The notes under the pieces were generated by a model. It did no database searches and was not told the origin of the DNA. It saw only the letters and a list, made by a program, of their open reading frames with translations. The position numbers and the translations under genes were made by a program. A DNA stretch of 64,000 nucleotides, from assembly GCF_009709575.1 (NCBI RefSeq), contig NZ_WIXO01000001.1, positions 1,302,001 to 1,366,000 on the forward strand, in the 5' to 3' direction. The number at the start of each line of letters is the position of its first letter. The first letter of the stretch is position 1. The stretch comes from Streptomyces taklimakanensis. Lineage in GTDB: Bacteria > Actinomycetota > Actinomycetes > Streptomycetales > Streptomycetaceae. Shown one piece after another: positions 45,946 to 54,754 of this stretch.

Positions 45946-47208
45946 TCAGTCGCGCGCGGGCCAGAGACCGGGCTCGGGTTCGAAGCGCACCGACAGCTCG
46001 CCGTCGGCCAGCCGGGCACCGGTCACCGCGCAGCGGCGCAACGCGGCGGGCAGCGACAGTGCCCGCCGGAACGGCCCGGTGGTGACGATCACCTCGTCAC
46101 CGCGCCGCACCAGCGTCAGGGAGTCCCGGGAGGCCCCGGGCAGCGGCAACCTCCACACCAGCACGCCGTCGGCGGCCAACCGGTCCTCCACCACCCACGG
46201 CCCGTCCGCTCCGGTGCCGCCCGCCCGCGGGCCGACGTCCTCCTCCGGTCCGTCGGGGAGCAGCTCGGCCAACTTCTCCAGGTCTCCGAGCCCCTCCGGC
46301 TCCCGCCCCAGGTGCGGCAGCTCGCACACGGGCACGGTCTCCTCCCGGCACTCCCCGGCGATCAGCGCGGCCGTCCGCCGTTGTCGGGCCGCCAGCTCCG
46401 CCAACCACGGATCGGCGGAGGAGTCCGGCAGCAGACGGTTGACGACGACCGCGTCCACGGCCAGACCGTGCAGCGCCAACCCGGCACGGGCCTCGCGCAG
46501 CGCGCGGACGGCCGCGCCCCCGGGCTCGACGACCAACCGCACCGACGTCTTCGGGGACTCGACCACCCCCTGCACGGCGGCGAGTTCGCCGTCCAGCCGC
46601 TCGGCGCCCTCGTACAGGGACCGAGCCGGCATCGGCACCCCCGCGAGCTGGGCGAGCACCGGTCGCAGCGCGCGGGCGGCCTGCCGCTCCGGCGGCAGCA
46701 GTCGGCGCAGCCACCGCCGGGCGAGCTCGGGCAGCGCCAGGGTCCTCACGGCCTGTCCGGCCGGGGGCAGGTCGACCACCAGCAGGTCGTACGCCGGCCC
46801 CCCGCCGGGCTCCGCGGGGGCGTGCGCGGCACGCAACGCGCCCAGCAGGACGAGGGCGTCCACGCCGGGCGGTTCGGCCAGTTCGTCGTCGTCCAGCGAT
46901 TCGGCGCCCAGCAGGTCGAGGGCGGAGCGGGCGCGCTCCTGGAGGGACACGGCCCGCGCCCGGAAGGCGGCGCCGGAGTCGGTCCGGGCCAGCCACAGGC
47001 CGGGGGCCACCCGACGGGGCGCCCCTCCGCCGTCCGGCTCGGCGCCGTCCGGACCGGCGCCGCCGTCGAACAGCGCCTCCGGACCGCCGGGGGATCCGGT
47101 GCCCAGCAGCAGGACCCGCCGCCCGCACCGCGCCGCGGCCAGCGCGGTGGCGGCGGCGACGGTGGTGCGGCCGCTGCCGCCGCCACCGGTGACCAGGACC
47201 GTACGCAT
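45946..47208 (-). CDS. ArsA-like anion-transporting ATPase (Get3/ArsA family)
   Basis: 420 residues with a deviant Walker A GGGGSGRTTVAAATALAAA (8-26), where Arg replaces the usual Lys before Thr-Thr, and YDLLVVDLPPAGQAV as the signature/Walker B region. In ArsA/Get3 proteins the motif is KGGVGKTT; GSGRTT is a common actinobacterial variant. No arsenite pump (ArsB) is nearby, so arsenic export is unlikely. The ATG is 23 bases after the SRPBCC gene on the same strand; this pair recurs in streptomycetes. Role unknown; an ATP-dependent chaperone for a small molecule or membrane protein is possible. Confidence 0.82.
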   Translation of the reverse strand: MRTVLVTGGGGSGRTTVAAATALAAARCGRRVLLLGTGSPGGPEALFDGGAGPDGAEPDGGGAPRRVAPGLWLARTDSGAAFRARAVSLQERARSALDLLGAESLDDDELAEPPGVDALVLLGALRAAHAPAEPGGGPAYDLLVVDLPPAGQAVRTLALPELARRWLRRLLPPERQAARALRPVLAQLAGVPMPARSLYEGAERLDGELAAVQGVVESPKTSVRLVVEPGGAAVRALREARAGLALHGLAVDAVVVNRLLPDSSADPWLAELAARQRRTAALIAGECREETVPVCELPHLGREPEGLGDLEKLAELLPDGPEEDVGPRAGGTGADGPWVVEDRLAADGVLVWRLPLPGASRDSLTLVRRGDEVIVTTGPFRRALSLPAALRRCAVTGARLADGELSVRFEPEPGLWPARD

Positions 47209-47231
47209 CCGCGGGACGCCGGGGCCGCCGC

Positions 47232-47681
47232 TCAGGACCGCGCGCCGCTCTCGACGCGCTTCTTCAGCCCGTCCAGAGCGCGGTCGATGATGACCTTCTC
47301 GGCCTTCCGCTTGATCATGCCGAGCATGGGGATCTTCACGTCCACGGTGAGCTGGTACGTCACCTCGGTGCGCTCGCCGTCCCCGAGCGCCCGCAGGCTG
47401 TAGACGCCGTCCAGGGTGCGCAGCATCTGCGACCTCACCAACGACCAGCGGACCTCGCCGTCGGCGACCCACTCGTAGGCCAGGGTGTGCTCGTCCTTGA
47501 TGGCGCCGGCGTCGAGGAGCAGCCTGACCCGCTCGGCGCGGCCCCGGTCGTCCGTGGAGAGCACTTCGGCCTCCTTGACCTCGCCGGTCCACTCCGGGTA
47601 GCGCTCGAAGTCGGCGATCACCCCCATCACTTCGGCGGGTGCCGCCTCGACGATGATGCTCGACCTGGTGTGTTCGGCCAT
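47232..47681 (-). CDS. SRPBCC / polyketide-cyclase-like ligand-binding protein
   Basis: 149 residues of the START/Bet v 1 fold: an N-terminal beta-strand SSIIVEAAPAEVMGVIADFE, the family-typical RYPEWTGEVKEAEV, and a C-terminal amphipathic helix KAEKVIIDRALDGLKKRVES that caps the hydrophobic cavity. These proteins bind lipids or other hydrophobic molecules. ATG with GGAGG 10 nt upstream. It is followed 23 bases later by the ArsA-like ATPase on the same strand, so the two are likely one transcription unit. Confidence 0.87.
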   Translation of the reverse strand: MAEHTRSSIIVEAAPAEVMGVIADFERYPEWTGEVKEAEVLSTDDRGRAERVRLLLDAGAIKDEHTLAYEWVADGEVRWSLVRSQMLRTLDGVYSLRALGDGERTEVTYQLTVDVKIPMLGMIKRKAEKVIIDRALDGLKKRVESGARS

Positions 47682-47821
47682 CCCTGTGGTTCCTCCGCTT
47701 GCCGCCGTCGCGCCCGGCTCCCGTCGCCCGGCCCGTGCGGGCTCCGCTGCCTGCCGTCTGCGGGAAGGCTACCGCGCTCGGCGTACGGCCCCGCGCGTTC
47801 CCCGCCCCCGCGCCGCCACGG

Positions 47822-48601
47822 TCACCACTCCAGCACCCAGGGCCTGCCGGTGGCGTTGAAGTGGCCGACGTTCACGCACTCGGTCGGGCCGATCCGGGTC
47901 CGCCTCACCAGCGGCTGGTGCACGTGCCCGAAGAGCGCGTAGCGGGGACGCACCGCGCGGATCGCCTCCAGCAGCGCCTCGCTGCCCCGCTCGAAGCGGC
48001 GGGCGACGGTGTCGTAGCACAGGTCGGGCACCAGGGGCGGGATGTGGGAGCACAGGACGTCGACCTCGCCGAGCGCGGCGACCTTCGCCGCGTAGGTCTC
48101 CTCGTCCACCTCGTAGGGCGTGCGCATCGGGCTGGGCAGCCCGCCGCCGACGAAACCGAAGCGCAGGCCCCCGATCTCCACCGTCCGCCCGTCCAGGACG
48201 GTGGTGCCCTCCGCGGCGTACTCGGGCCACAGTCGGGGGACGTCCACGTTGCCGTAGGTGGCGTACGTCGGTGTGGGGAAGGCGGCGAACAGCTCGGCGT
48301 ACTGGCGGCGCACGGCCTCCTCCAGCAGGGCCGCGCGCCCGCCGTCCTCCGCCGCGCCGATCCCGGCCCACAGCCCGGCCATGAACTCGCGGGCCTCGTC
48401 GAAGCGGCGGGCGGCGCGCAGTTCCACGTAGCGGCTCGCGTTCTCCGCGCCGAACAGGTCGGGGAGGATGCCGCGGCCGTGGTCGGCGTAGTCGACGAAC
48501 AGGACGAGGTCGCCCAGGCAGATCAGCGCGTCCGCCCCGTCCCCCGCCGTGGCCAGGTTCCGGCTGTCGCCGTGCACGTCGCTCACCACGTGGACTCGCA
48601 T
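47822..48601 (-). CDS. Metallophosphoesterase
   Basis: 259 residues with the calcineurin-like metal motifs in order: VVSDVHGD (Asp and His), CLGDLV (Asp), YGNVD (Asn), CSHIPP (His) and GHVHQP (His-x-His). The pattern is that of YfcE/DNA-repair-type phosphodiesterases; the substrate is unknown. No signal peptide. On the minus strand TAGGGT lies 6 nt before the ATG with no ribosome binding site, so it may be leaderless. The GTAGGGTG word occurs twice in tandem (48608-48627), giving two possible -10 elements 11 bases apart. Confidence 0.88.
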   Translation of the reverse strand: MRVHVVSDVHGDSRNLATAGDGADALICLGDLVLFVDYADHGRGILPDLFGAENASRYVELRAARRFDEAREFMAGLWAGIGAAEDGGRAALLEEAVRRQYAELFAAFPTPTYATYGNVDVPRLWPEYAAEGTTVLDGRTVEIGGLRFGFVGGGLPSPMRTPYEVDEETYAAKVAALGEVDVLCSHIPPLVPDLCYDTVARRFERGSEALLEAIRAVRPRYALFGHVHQPLVRRTRIGPTECVNVGHFNATGRPWVLEW

Positions 48602-48898
48602 GCCCCCACCCTACGGTCACCCTACGGTCCGTGCCCCGCCCCGGCGTCCCCGACGGTCGTCTCCGCCCCGGGGAACGGCCGTCGGTTCGTGACCTCGCGG
48701 GGGTGGACTACCCTGCTCGGAGACGGACACGTGGTGTGTGACGCACCGAACAGATCGGCGCCACCCCCTACCCCGAGCCCCGTACCGGTGGGTAACGTCC
48801 GTGGCCGTCCAACCCTCGAGACCCCCTGTCTCGTGGCCAGAGCCGACGGAGGCCGTTCCCCAGCGGTTCCGTGGCGGTGCCGATGAGGAGCATCTGTT

Positions 48899-50692
48899 TT
48901 GCGCGAGTTCAGTCTTCCGGCCCTGTACGAGGTGCCCGCGGACGGGAACCTGACCGACCTCGTCCGTCGCAACGCCGTACAGCACCCGGACGTTCCCGTC
49001 ATCGCCCGCAAGGACTCCGACGGCACCTGGCGGGACCTGACCTCCCGGGAGTTCCTGGCGGAGGTGCGGGCGGCGGCCAAGGGACTGATCGCCGCGGGCA
49101 TCCGCCCCGGTGACCGGATCGGCCTGATGTCGCGGACCCGCTACGAGTGGACGCTGCTGGACTTCGCGATCTGGAGCGCCGGCGCGGTGACCGTGCCGAT
49201 CTACGAGACCAGCTCCCCCGAGCAGATCCAGTGGATCCTCGGCGACTCCGGCGCGGTGGGCTGTGTCGTGGAGAGCGGCACCCACGCCGCCTCCGTGGAG
49301 TCCGTGCGCGACCGGGTGCCGGCCCTGGAACACCTGTGGGTCGTCGACGACGGCGCGGTGCAGAAGCTGGCCGACTCCGGCGCGCAGGTCTCCGACGCCG
49401 TCCTGGACGAGCACAGCTCCGTCGCGAACGCCGACTCGCCGGCCACCATCGTCTACACCTCCGGCACCACCGGCCGCCCCAAGGGCTGCGTCCTGTCCCA
49501 CCGGGCGTTCTTCGCGGACTGCGGCAACGTGGTGGAACGTCTGAGGCCGCTGTTCGTGCCCGGTGAGGGATCGGTGCTGCTGTTCCTGCCGGTCGCCCAC
49601 GTCTTCGGCCGCATGGTGCAGCTGGCGGCCGTCATGGCGCCGATCCGGCTCGGGCTGAGCCCCGACATCAAGCACCTCACCGACGACCTGGCCGGCTTCC
49701 GCCCGACGCTGATCCTGGGCGTGCCGCGGGTCTTCGAGAAGGTCTACAACTCGGCCCGCGCCAAGGCTCGCGCGGAGGGCAAGGGGAAGATCTTCGACCG
49801 GGCCGCGGAGACCGCGATCGCCTACAGCCGCGCGCTGGACGCCCCCTCGGGCCCCTCGCTGGGCCTGCGACTGCGGCACAGGCTGTTCGACAAGCTGGTC
49901 TACGGCAAGCTGCGCGCGGTCCTGGGCGGCCGGGCCACCCACGCCATCTCCGGCGGCGCCCCGCTGGGCGAGCGGCTGGGCCACTTCTACCGCGGCATCG
50001 GCTTCACCGTGCTGGAGGGGTACGGCCTCACCGAGTCCTGCGCGCCGACCGCGTTCAACCCCTACGACCGGCCGAAGGTCGGCACGGTCGGGCAGCCGCT
50101 GCCGGGCTCGACGGTGCGGATCGCCGACGACGGCGAGGTGCTGCTGCGCGGCGAGCACCTGTTCAGCGGTTACTGGAACAACGAGGCCGCCACCGCCGAG
50201 GCGATGGCGGACGGCTGGTTCCACACCGGCGACATCGGCACCCTCGACGAGGACGGCTACCTCACCATCACCGGCCGCAAGAAGGAGATCCTGGTGACGG
50301 CGGGCGGCAAGAACGTCGCCCCCGCCGTCATCGAGGACCGCATCCGGTCCCACGCCCTGGTCGCCGAGTGCATGGTGGTCGGCGACGGCCGGCCCTTCGT
50401 CGGCGCGCTGATCACGCTGGACGAGGAGTTCCTGCCGCGCTGGGCCGAGGAGCACGGCAAGTCGGGCCTGTCGCGGGACGAGCTGCTGGCCGACACCGAG
50501 CTGCTGGCCGCCGTCCAGCAGGCCGTCGACGACGGCAACGCGGCGGTCTCACGGGCGGAGTCGGTCCGCAGGTTCCGTGTCCTGCCGGCCCAGTTCACCG
50601 AGGAGTCGGGACACCTGACGCCCTCCCTCAAGCTCAAGCGCGCCGTGGTCGCCAGGGACTTCGCCCGGGAGATCGAGGCGCTGTACTCGTAG
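48899..50692 (+). CDS. Long-chain fatty-acid--CoA ligase (AMP-forming, FadD15-like)
   Basis: 597 residues of the ANL superfamily that activates fatty acids to acyl-CoA via acyl-AMP. Motifs in order are the P-loop IVYTSGTTGRPKG (about 184-196), LEGYGLTESCAPT (about 374-386), WFHTGDIGTLDEDGYLTITG and GRKKEILVTAGGKNVAP with the catalytic Lys region near 460. Start is a TTG at 48899-48901: GAGGAG lies 8 nt upstream and no ATG/GTG is better placed. It is the only gene on plus between two minus genes, so is monocistronic. Confidence 0.93.
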   Translation: MREFSLPALYEVPADGNLTDLVRRNAVQHPDVPVIARKDSDGTWRDLTSREFLAEVRAAAKGLIAAGIRPGDRIGLMSRTRYEWTLLDFAIWSAGAVTVPIYETSSPEQIQWILGDSGAVGCVVESGTHAASVESVRDRVPALEHLWVVDDGAVQKLADSGAQVSDAVLDEHSSVANADSPATIVYTSGTTGRPKGCVLSHRAFFADCGNVVERLRPLFVPGEGSVLLFLPVAHVFGRMVQLAAVMAPIRLGLSPDIKHLTDDLAGFRPTLILGVPRVFEKVYNSARAKARAEGKGKIFDRAAETAIAYSRALDAPSGPSLGLRLRHRLFDKLVYGKLRAVLGGRATHAISGGAPLGERLGHFYRGIGFTVLEGYGLTESCAPTAFNPYDRPKVGTVGQPLPGSTVRIADDGEVLLRGEHLFSGYWNNEAATAEAMADGWFHTGDIGTLDEDGYLTITGRKKEILVTAGGKNVAPAVIEDRIRSHALVAECMVVGDGRPFVGALITLDEEFLPRWAEEHGKSGLSRDELLADTELLAAVQQAVDDGNAAVSRAESVRRFRVLPAQFTEESGHLTPSLKLKRAVVARDFAREIEALYS

Positions 50693-50736
50693 GCGGACGG
50701 CCCGCGCGGCCGACACGGCACGCACGGCACACGCCG

Positions 50737-50755
50737 GGGGAGCTTCGTTCTCCCC
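50737..50755. terminator. Short hairpin between converging genes
   Basis: GGGGAG and CTCCCC form a 6-bp stem with a CTTCGTT loop, 45 bases past the acyl-CoA ligase stop. A modest but plausible terminator. Confidence 0.4.
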
Positions 50756-50798
50756 GCCGGAGGCGGTCACCGCTTCGGGGCCGCACCGGCGTCCGGAG

Positions 50799-51956
50799 TC
50801 ACAGCAGCGTCCGGAGCCGCTCGGCCAGCAGGTCCCAGCGCCAGCGCTCCTCGACCCATTCCCGGCCGCGCGCGCCCATCCGGCGGCGCAGTTCGGGGTC
50901 CTTCAGCAGGGTGACGATCCGCTCGGCGGTCTCCCGCTCCGCGGCGCCGTCCGGGGCGCCGCCGCGCACCACCCAGCCGGTCTCCCCGTCCAGCACCGCG
51001 TCGGGGGCGCCGCCGGAGTCGCCCGCGACGACCGGCAGCCCGGTGGCCGAGGCCTCCAGGTAGACGATGCCGAGCCCCTCGACGTCCAGTCCGCCCCGAC
51101 GGGTGCGGCAGGGCATGGCGAAGACGTCGCCGGCCCCGTGGTGGGCGGGCAGTTCCTCCCAGGGCACCGGTCCGGTGAAGCGCACCGAGTCGGCGACGCC
51201 GGTCTCCCGCGCGAGCGTGCGCAGCGTCGCCCCGTACGGACCGCCGCCGACGATCAGCAGCACCGCGTCGGGGACCTCGGCGAGCACCGTCGGCATGGCG
51301 CGGACGAGGGTGTCCTGCCCCTTGCGCGGCACCAGCCGGGAGACGCAGACCACGACCGGCCGGTCGGCCAGCCCGAGCCGGGCGCGGACGGCGGCGCCCC
51401 CGGAGTCGGGGTGGAAGGTCTTCTCGTCCACGCCGGGCGGCAGGTGGACCATCCGGGCCGCCGCCTCGTCGGTGAGCGCGGCGGCGATCCGGGAGCGGGT
51501 GTACTCGCCGAGGTAGGTGAGGGTGTCGGTGCCCTCGCCGATACGGCGCAGCAGGTGCCGGGCGGCGGGCAGTTGGGCCCAGCCGGCCTCGTGGCCGTGG
51601 GTCGTCGCCACCAGCCGCCGCGCGCCCGCGCGGCGCAGCGCCGGGGCCATCAGGCCCAGCGGGGCCGCGGCCCCGAACCACACCGACGTACAGCCGTGTT
51701 CGCGCAGCAGCTCCACCGCCCGGCGTGTCACGCGCGGGGTGGGCAGCAACATGGTGGTGCGGTCGCGGACCACGGTGAAGGGCTGCTCGGCGTCGAAGCG
51801 GGCGGTGGCCTCGGCGCCCTCCCGGCCCCGCTTCCAGGTCGAGGCGTAGACGACGACCCGCTCGGGATCCAACCGCAGCGCCATGCTGTGCAGGAACGCC
51901 TGGATGCCGCCGGGGCGGGGCGGGAAGTCGTTGGTGACGATCAGGGTCTTGTCCAT
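50799..51956 (-). CDS. GT4-family glycosyltransferase, PimB-like mannosyltransferase
   Basis: 385 residues with the GT-B fold. The N-terminal domain has TNDFPPRPGGIQAFLHSMAL (8-27) and THGHEAGW. The C-terminal domain has VVCVSRLVPRKGQDTLVRA (about 204-222), LLIVGGGPYG, and the nucleotide-sugar site VEGLGIVYLEASATGLPVVA containing EX7E. This resembles PimB', which adds the second mannose to phosphatidylinositol mannosides in actinobacteria; glycosyltransferase specificity cannot be read from sequence. The ATG at 51954-51956 has TACTGT 8 nt upstream and no Shine-Dalgarno. It diverges from a GT87 gene across 93 bases. Confidence 0.87.
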   Translation of the reverse strand: MDKTLIVTNDFPPRPGGIQAFLHSMALRLDPERVVVYASTWKRGREGAEATARFDAEQPFTVVRDRTTMLLPTPRVTRRAVELLREHGCTSVWFGAAAPLGLMAPALRRAGARRLVATTHGHEAGWAQLPAARHLLRRIGEGTDTLTYLGEYTRSRIAAALTDEAAARMVHLPPGVDEKTFHPDSGGAAVRARLGLADRPVVVCVSRLVPRKGQDTLVRAMPTVLAEVPDAVLLIVGGGPYGATLRTLARETGVADSVRFTGPVPWEELPAHHGAGDVFAMPCRTRRGGLDVEGLGIVYLEASATGLPVVAGDSGGAPDAVLDGETGWVVRGGAPDGAAERETAERIVTLLKDPELRRRMGARGREWVEERWRWDLLAERLRTLL

Positions 51957-52049
51957 CGCCGCCGACAGTACAACCGTCCACCGCGCGTCCCCGCCGCCGG
52001 GTGCGGCGGCGGAGACGGAACCGCCGACCGCACCCGGTACGGTCGGTGC

Positions 52050-53342
52050 ATGCGCCTTCCCGTCGCGGCCTGGGCCGCCACCCGGACCGTACTGCTCCTG
52101 TGCGTGTTCAAGGTGATCACCGTGCCGGGGCCGGACGTCACCAGCGACGTCTCGGTGATCTACCAGGGCTGGTACGAGGTGCTGCGCACGGGCGCCTTCC
52201 CCCAGGGCGACGTCACCTGGCAGTACCCGCCCGCCGCCGCGCTGGCGATCCTCTCCCCCGCCCTGCTGCCGTTCCTGGAGTACCCGGCGGCCTTCTACGT
52301 GCTGGCCTGCGCGGCCGACGCGGTCGCCTTCGCCCTGCTGCTGCACGCCTCCCGCCGGGCGCCCGGGGTCGCTCGGCGGCGGTACGCGGGGGCGTGGGTG
52401 TGGGTGGCCGGGGTGCCGCTGCTGGGGCCGACCGTCTACGCCCGCTACGACCTGATGGTCACCGCCGTCGCGGTCGCCGCGCTGACGGTCCTGGCCCGCC
52501 GGCCGCGCGTGGCCGGGGCCCTGGTGGCCCTCGGCGCGCTGTTGAAGGTGTGGCCCGCGCTGCTGCTGGCGGGTACCCCGCGCGGGCGCGTCACCCGGGT
52601 GGTGTGGGGCACCGCGCTGGTCACGGCCGTGGCGCTGACCGCCGCGTTCGCCGCCGCCATGCCCGGCGCGCTGGAGTTCCTCACCCACCAGCGCGACCGG
52701 GGCACCGAGGTGGAGTCGGTGGGGGCCCTGGTCTTCCACGTGGCGCGCCACTTCGGTTGGGAGGGCCGGGTGCTGCTCAACTACGGCTCGGTGGAGTTCC
52801 TGGGGCCCCACGTGGAGACGGTCAGCGCCGCGGCTCTGGTGTGTTCGGTCGCGGCCTTCGGGTGGCTGCTGCGGTGGCGGCTGCGGGCCGTGCGGTGGAC
52901 GGCGAGCACGGCGGCGGACGCCGCGTTCGCCGCCGTGCTGCTGTTCACCGTCACCAGTCGGGTGATCAGTCCGCAGTACATGGTCTGGCTGGTGGGGCTG
53001 GCGGCGGTGTGCGTGGCACTGCGCACCGGCCGGCAGGGGTTGCCCGCGGTGCTGGTGGTCGTGGCGACGGGGGTGACACTGCTGGAGTTCCCCCTGCACT
53101 TCGGGAGCGTGGTGGCGAGCGACGCGTTGGGGATCACCCTGCTGGTGGTGCGCAACGGGTTGCTGCTGGCCGCCGCCGCACTGGCCTGCGCCCGGCTGTG
53201 GCGAACGACGGTGACCGAGCCGTCGCGCCGCGCGGAGGACGGGCGCGACGGCGAGGAGCCCGGCGCCACCGGGTCCGACGGTGGGGACGGGCCGGAGGCG
53301 GACGCCGGGGCGACCGCCTCCGGACGGCTCCTGGCCCGCTGA
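52050..53342 (+). CDS. GT87-family membrane mannosyltransferase-like protein
   Basis: 430 residues with about ten hydrophobic helices. DVSVIYQGWYEVLRTGAFPQ and VTWQYPPAAALAIL near the N-terminus carry the acidic/aromatic residues typical of polyprenyl-phosphate-dependent GT-C enzymes of family GT87 (alpha-1,2-mannosyltransferase in mycobacterial PIM/LM synthesis). VISPQYMVWLVGLAAV near 310 is also conserved in this family. The hydrophilic tail (about 390-430) is Asp/Gly/Glu-rich. TACGGT lies 6 nt before the ATG, suggesting a leaderless mRNA. It is divergent from the GT4 gene, so both likely act on cell-envelope glycolipids. Confidence 0.85.
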   Translation: MRLPVAAWAATRTVLLLCVFKVITVPGPDVTSDVSVIYQGWYEVLRTGAFPQGDVTWQYPPAAALAILSPALLPFLEYPAAFYVLACAADAVAFALLLHASRRAPGVARRRYAGAWVWVAGVPLLGPTVYARYDLMVTAVAVAALTVLARRPRVAGALVALGALLKVWPALLLAGTPRGRVTRVVWGTALVTAVALTAAFAAAMPGALEFLTHQRDRGTEVESVGALVFHVARHFGWEGRVLLNYGSVEFLGPHVETVSAAALVCSVAAFGWLLRWRLRAVRWTASTAADAAFAAVLLFTVTSRVISPQYMVWLVGLAAVCVALRTGRQGLPAVLVVVATGVTLLEFPLHFGSVVASDALGITLLVVRNGLLLAAAALACARLWRTTVTEPSRRAEDGRDGEEPGATGSDGGDGPEADAGATASGRLLAR

Positions 53343-53353
53343 GGGCGCCGGAG

Positions 53354-53404
53354 AACACCGGGAGACACCGGGCACCGGGCACCGGAGACGCACCGGGAGA
53401 CGCC
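53354..53404. repeat. Short tandem repeats of CACCGGG words
   Basis: Five close copies of ACCGGG(A/C) spaced by 1-8 bases fill the gap between two converging genes. A poly-G tract (GGGGGGG) follows near 53428-53435. Confidence 0.5.
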
Positions 53405-53441
53405 GAAGCGGAGCCGCGTCCCGACAAGGGGGGGGCGGCCG

Positions 53442-54722
53442 CTACTCCCCCGCGGCCCGGCCCAGTTCCCGCCCGAGGTAGGCGCGCCACCGCTCGGTCA
53501 GCTCGGTGACGTCGAGGCCGAGCACCTCGCGGACCGCAAAGTCCACCGTTCCCTCCCCGGCGCGGCCGGTCGCCAGGTAGAGCTCCACCAGCTTCTCCTC
53601 GCCCCAGCGCCCCGCCACCATCCGGCACAGCAGCCAGCCGCCCTCGTAGGCCAGGGCGAGCCGTTCGGCGTCCCCGGCGAAGTCGAAGTCCTCGTCCGTC
53701 GGCAGCCGGCGGGGCGTCTCGCCCCCGCGCACGGCGGCGGTCAGTTCGGGAGCGACCCGGGTGGGTCGCCGTCCGGTGCCCCGGTAGCCGACCCAGTCGG
53801 CGAAGCCCTCGGAGAGCCACATCGGGGTGGAGCCGGTGGTGTGCGCGCGGGTCGCCACATGGGTCACCTCGTGGGTCATGACGATCCGTCGGCCGTCCTC
53901 GCCCAGGAGCCAGTACGTCTCGGGGTTGACCACGACCCGCTCCGCGGGCGTCCGCCCGCCGCCGCCCGCCTCGCCGGTGGTGACGGCCGCGATGCCCTGG
54001 TAGGAGGAGGGTTCGCCGCCCAGCAACCCGGCCAGCCGCTCCACCGAGGCGGGGGCCAGCACGAGGACCCTGCGCGGCCAGTCCTCCGGCCAGACGGCCT
54101 CGACCGCGGGCACCGCCCGATCGGCGTCCTCCGCGAGGGCCCGCAGATCCGCCTCGGGGCGCCCCGAGCCCAGCACCAGGCTCCGCTCGCCGCGCACGAC
54201 GGTCAGTTCGCCCTGCTCCCAGGGCTGTTCGGTGCTCCGCTGCCCTCGGGGCTCCCCGCCGTCGTCCCCGGAGACGTACCAGCGCCCCGCCCGCCGGGTG
54301 AGCGTCAGGTGCTCCACGTCCCGCACCGGCACCGGGTCGTACCCCTCGACGCGGTAACGGAGTTCGGCCCGCACCGCGAGCCGGCGCGGCGCGCCGCGCG
54401 TCCCGCCCCCGCCGTCCGCGTCCGGGAGCGGGAAGGCGTCGCCCCCGACGGCGGTGACCCGGTAGGACCAGTGGTCGAAACGGAGCCGGGCGAGGTTGCG
54501 GAACACCCTGCGCTGGTCGGCGCGGTACTCCTCCGCCCGGGGGTCGACGGTCGCCAGGTAGGCCCCGGCGTCGCCGCCCCGGACGGCGTCGGCCTGACGG
54601 TCCAGCACGGCCTGGGCCGCGGCGCGTTCGGCGCCGTCCTCCCCCGGGGCCGTACAGGCGCCGGAGAACACCAGCAGACCGGCCGTCCACGCCGCCACCG
54701 CGCCCCGCCACCGCCGTCTCAC
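53442..54722 (-). CDS. Lipoprotein with HExxH metallopeptidase motif
   Basis: 426 residues. The signal ends in the lipobox LVFSGAC with Cys23, so it should be anchored to the outer face of the membrane. Thr/His-rich MTHEVTHVATRA contains HEVTH at 284-288, a zinc-peptidase HExxH motif, and WLSEGFADWVGYRG 15-20 residues later supplies a candidate Glu third ligand, as in gluzincins (peptidase MA-like family). Target is unknown; a role in envelope protein processing is possible. The GTG start has no clear ribosome binding site. It lies 32 bases after the NlpC/P60 gene on the same strand. Confidence 0.83.
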   Translation of the reverse strand: MRRRWRGAVAAWTAGLLVFSGACTAPGEDGAERAAAQAVLDRQADAVRGGDAGAYLATVDPRAEEYRADQRRVFRNLARLRFDHWSYRVTAVGGDAFPLPDADGGGGTRGAPRRLAVRAELRYRVEGYDPVPVRDVEHLTLTRRAGRWYVSGDDGGEPRGQRSTEQPWEQGELTVVRGERSLVLGSGRPEADLRALAEDADRAVPAVEAVWPEDWPRRVLVLAPASVERLAGLLGGEPSSYQGIAAVTTGEAGGGGRTPAERVVVNPETYWLLGEDGRRIVMTHEVTHVATRAHTTGSTPMWLSEGFADWVGYRGTGRRPTRVAPELTAAVRGGETPRRLPTDEDFDFAGDAERLALAYEGGWLLCRMVAGRWGEEKLVELYLATGRAGEGTVDFAVREVLGLDVTELTERWRAYLGRELGRAAGE

Positions 54723-54754
54723 ACCGCCGATCGTACGGGGCCCCGGGCCGGGAG

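Noticed and set aside
45946..47208. Arsenic resistance operon
   Set aside because: The ATPase stands with an SRPBCC gene and there is no ArsB, ArsC or ArsR in the neighbourhood.
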